Source of the DNA: Herbivorax alkaliphila
GTDB lineage: Bacteria; Bacillota; Clostridia; Acetivibrionales; Acetivibrionaceae
Reading direction: 5' to 3'
NCBI RefSeq assembly: GCF_030848475.1
Contig: NZ_JAVDDS010000007.1
Span: 1 to 64,000, forward strand
Length of the DNA stretch: 64,000 bases
Shown here piece after piece: positions 63,549 to 64,000 of the stretch. The position numbers were made by a program, and so were the translations under genes. Within the stretch, counting starts at the first letter, position 1; every line of letters begins with the position of its first letter. The notes under the pieces are model-generated. The model worked only from the letters and a program-made list of their open reading frames with translations, did no database searches and had not been told where the DNA came from.

Positions 63549-64000
63549 CTACCTTGCCAGTTCTATAGTTTCTTCTATTTCCTCTTTCATTTGTTCTATA
63601 TGAACTTCAGATGGAAGAGAACTATCAGCTGCTTCCCAAACACCGTCTCTATACATTTGCAGAGCTTGAGCATCAAAAGGTGTTAATTTGTACTGAACCA
63701 TATCTACTGCAAGCTCTTCTAACTTCGGGTATACACTTTGATTGCCATAGTACTCTTCTTCTCTGTTCATATTTCTCCCATATCCATGAACAGGAATATA
63801 TCCTGGCACTACATCAAAAGTCTCACCTCCACTGCTTTTATGGGTTGCAATATACTCAACTACTCTCCACGCTTCTTCTTTGTGATTGCTTTGGCTGTTT
63901 ATAGATATTCTGGAATCTGATGCCCACGCTGCTAGTCCTAAAGGCGGCGTTGTTACTCTCCACAATCCACTCTGTTCTGGAATATCCCTCCTAAAATTAG
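63549..64000 (-). CDS. Extracellular solute-binding protein, family 1 (3' part, continues off the right edge)
   Basis: The open frame enters from the right edge and stops at 63549, giving about 150 residues of the C-terminal part. LAAWASDSRISINSQSNHKE, then EEAWRVVEYIATHKSS, YIPVHGYG and the helical end EEIEETIELAR are typical of the closing lobe of sugar-type ABC solute-binding proteins. The N-terminal signal and ligand site lie outside the window. Its stop lies eight bases from the stop of the convergent DUF2569-like gene. Confidence 0.85.
   Translation of the reverse strand, partial: NFRRDIPEQSGLWRVTTPPLGLAAWASDSRISINSQSNHKEEAWRVVEYIATHKSSGGETFDVVPGYIPVHGYGRNMNREEEYYGNQSVYPKLEELAVDMVQYKLTPFDAQALQMYRDGVWEAADSSLPSEVHIEQMKEEIEETIELAR

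Noticed and set aside
2-64000. tRNA, rRNA or CRISPR loci
   Set aside because: I found no T-loop GTTCRA-type sequence in a cloverleaf context, no rRNA-like stretch and no regularly spaced repeats.

Overview
The window looks like chromosome of an anaerobic, spore-forming, cellulose-degrading member of the Clostridia (cellulosome-building clade, Acetivibrio/Ruminiclostridium-like). The reasons are AT-rich DNA, strong AGGAGG-type ribosome sites, type I dockerins on two secreted proteins, a GH9-CBM3c-CBM3 cellulase and a GH74 xyloglucanase, spore germination receptor operons (gerA/gerB/gerC), and a fermentative AdhE under apparent Rex control. The genus assignment is inference from gene content. 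No rRNA, tRNA or CRISPR array was seen.

Layout. 0-5 kb: a small dockerin protein, a zinc-ribbon membrane protein, a membrane J-domain protein, and a TPR protein translationally coupled to an intracellular GH39 beta-xylosidase. 5-15 kb: a scarred region with an intact asnB, TetR regulator, PAP2 phosphatase and RlmCD-type rRNA methyltransferase set among at least seven gene remnants (glnA, rlmCD, ABC ATPase, FtsX permease, aminoglycoside adenylyltransferase, ISLre2 transposase). 15-29 kb: the secreted GH9 enzyme, a four-domain CoA-disulfide reductase/rhodanese/TusA/DsrE fusion, a CDF metal exporter behind a probable NiCo riboswitch, the GH74-dockerin protein, an NhaC antiporter, and a shorter paralogue of the CoA-disulfide reductase.

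29-35 kb: a complete gerA-gerB-gerC operon, then a PIG-L deacetylase / GT2 glycosyltransferase / left-handed-helix acyltransferase operon. 35-49 kb: an SH3 lipoprotein, a broken AraC regulator, TrmO, and then an unusual cluster holding five CBO0543-like small membrane proteins (one frameshifted), a lone gerB, two geranylgeranyl-reductase-like FAD proteins, tiny one-helix membrane peptides, two small helical proteins and a split gerA-gerC operon. Together these may be a germination or spore-envelope island (inference). 49-64 kb: a copper-exporting P-ATPase, an MscS-related membrane protein, a substrate-binding lipoprotein, a chemoreceptor, adhE with two Rex-type operators, a zinc-ribbon mini-protein, a divergent Crp/Fnr regulator-ferredoxin pair, and the 3' end of a sugar-type solute-binding protein running off the right edge.

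The least explained structure is a roughly 100-nt structured repeat present at 54934, 57835 (partial) and 60870. Each copy abuts a hairpin or terminator at the 3' end of a gene, in the same orientation as that gene, and the two full copies end in their own terminator-like hairpin. One full copy lies inside a 368-bp element bounded by 12-bp inverted repeats.
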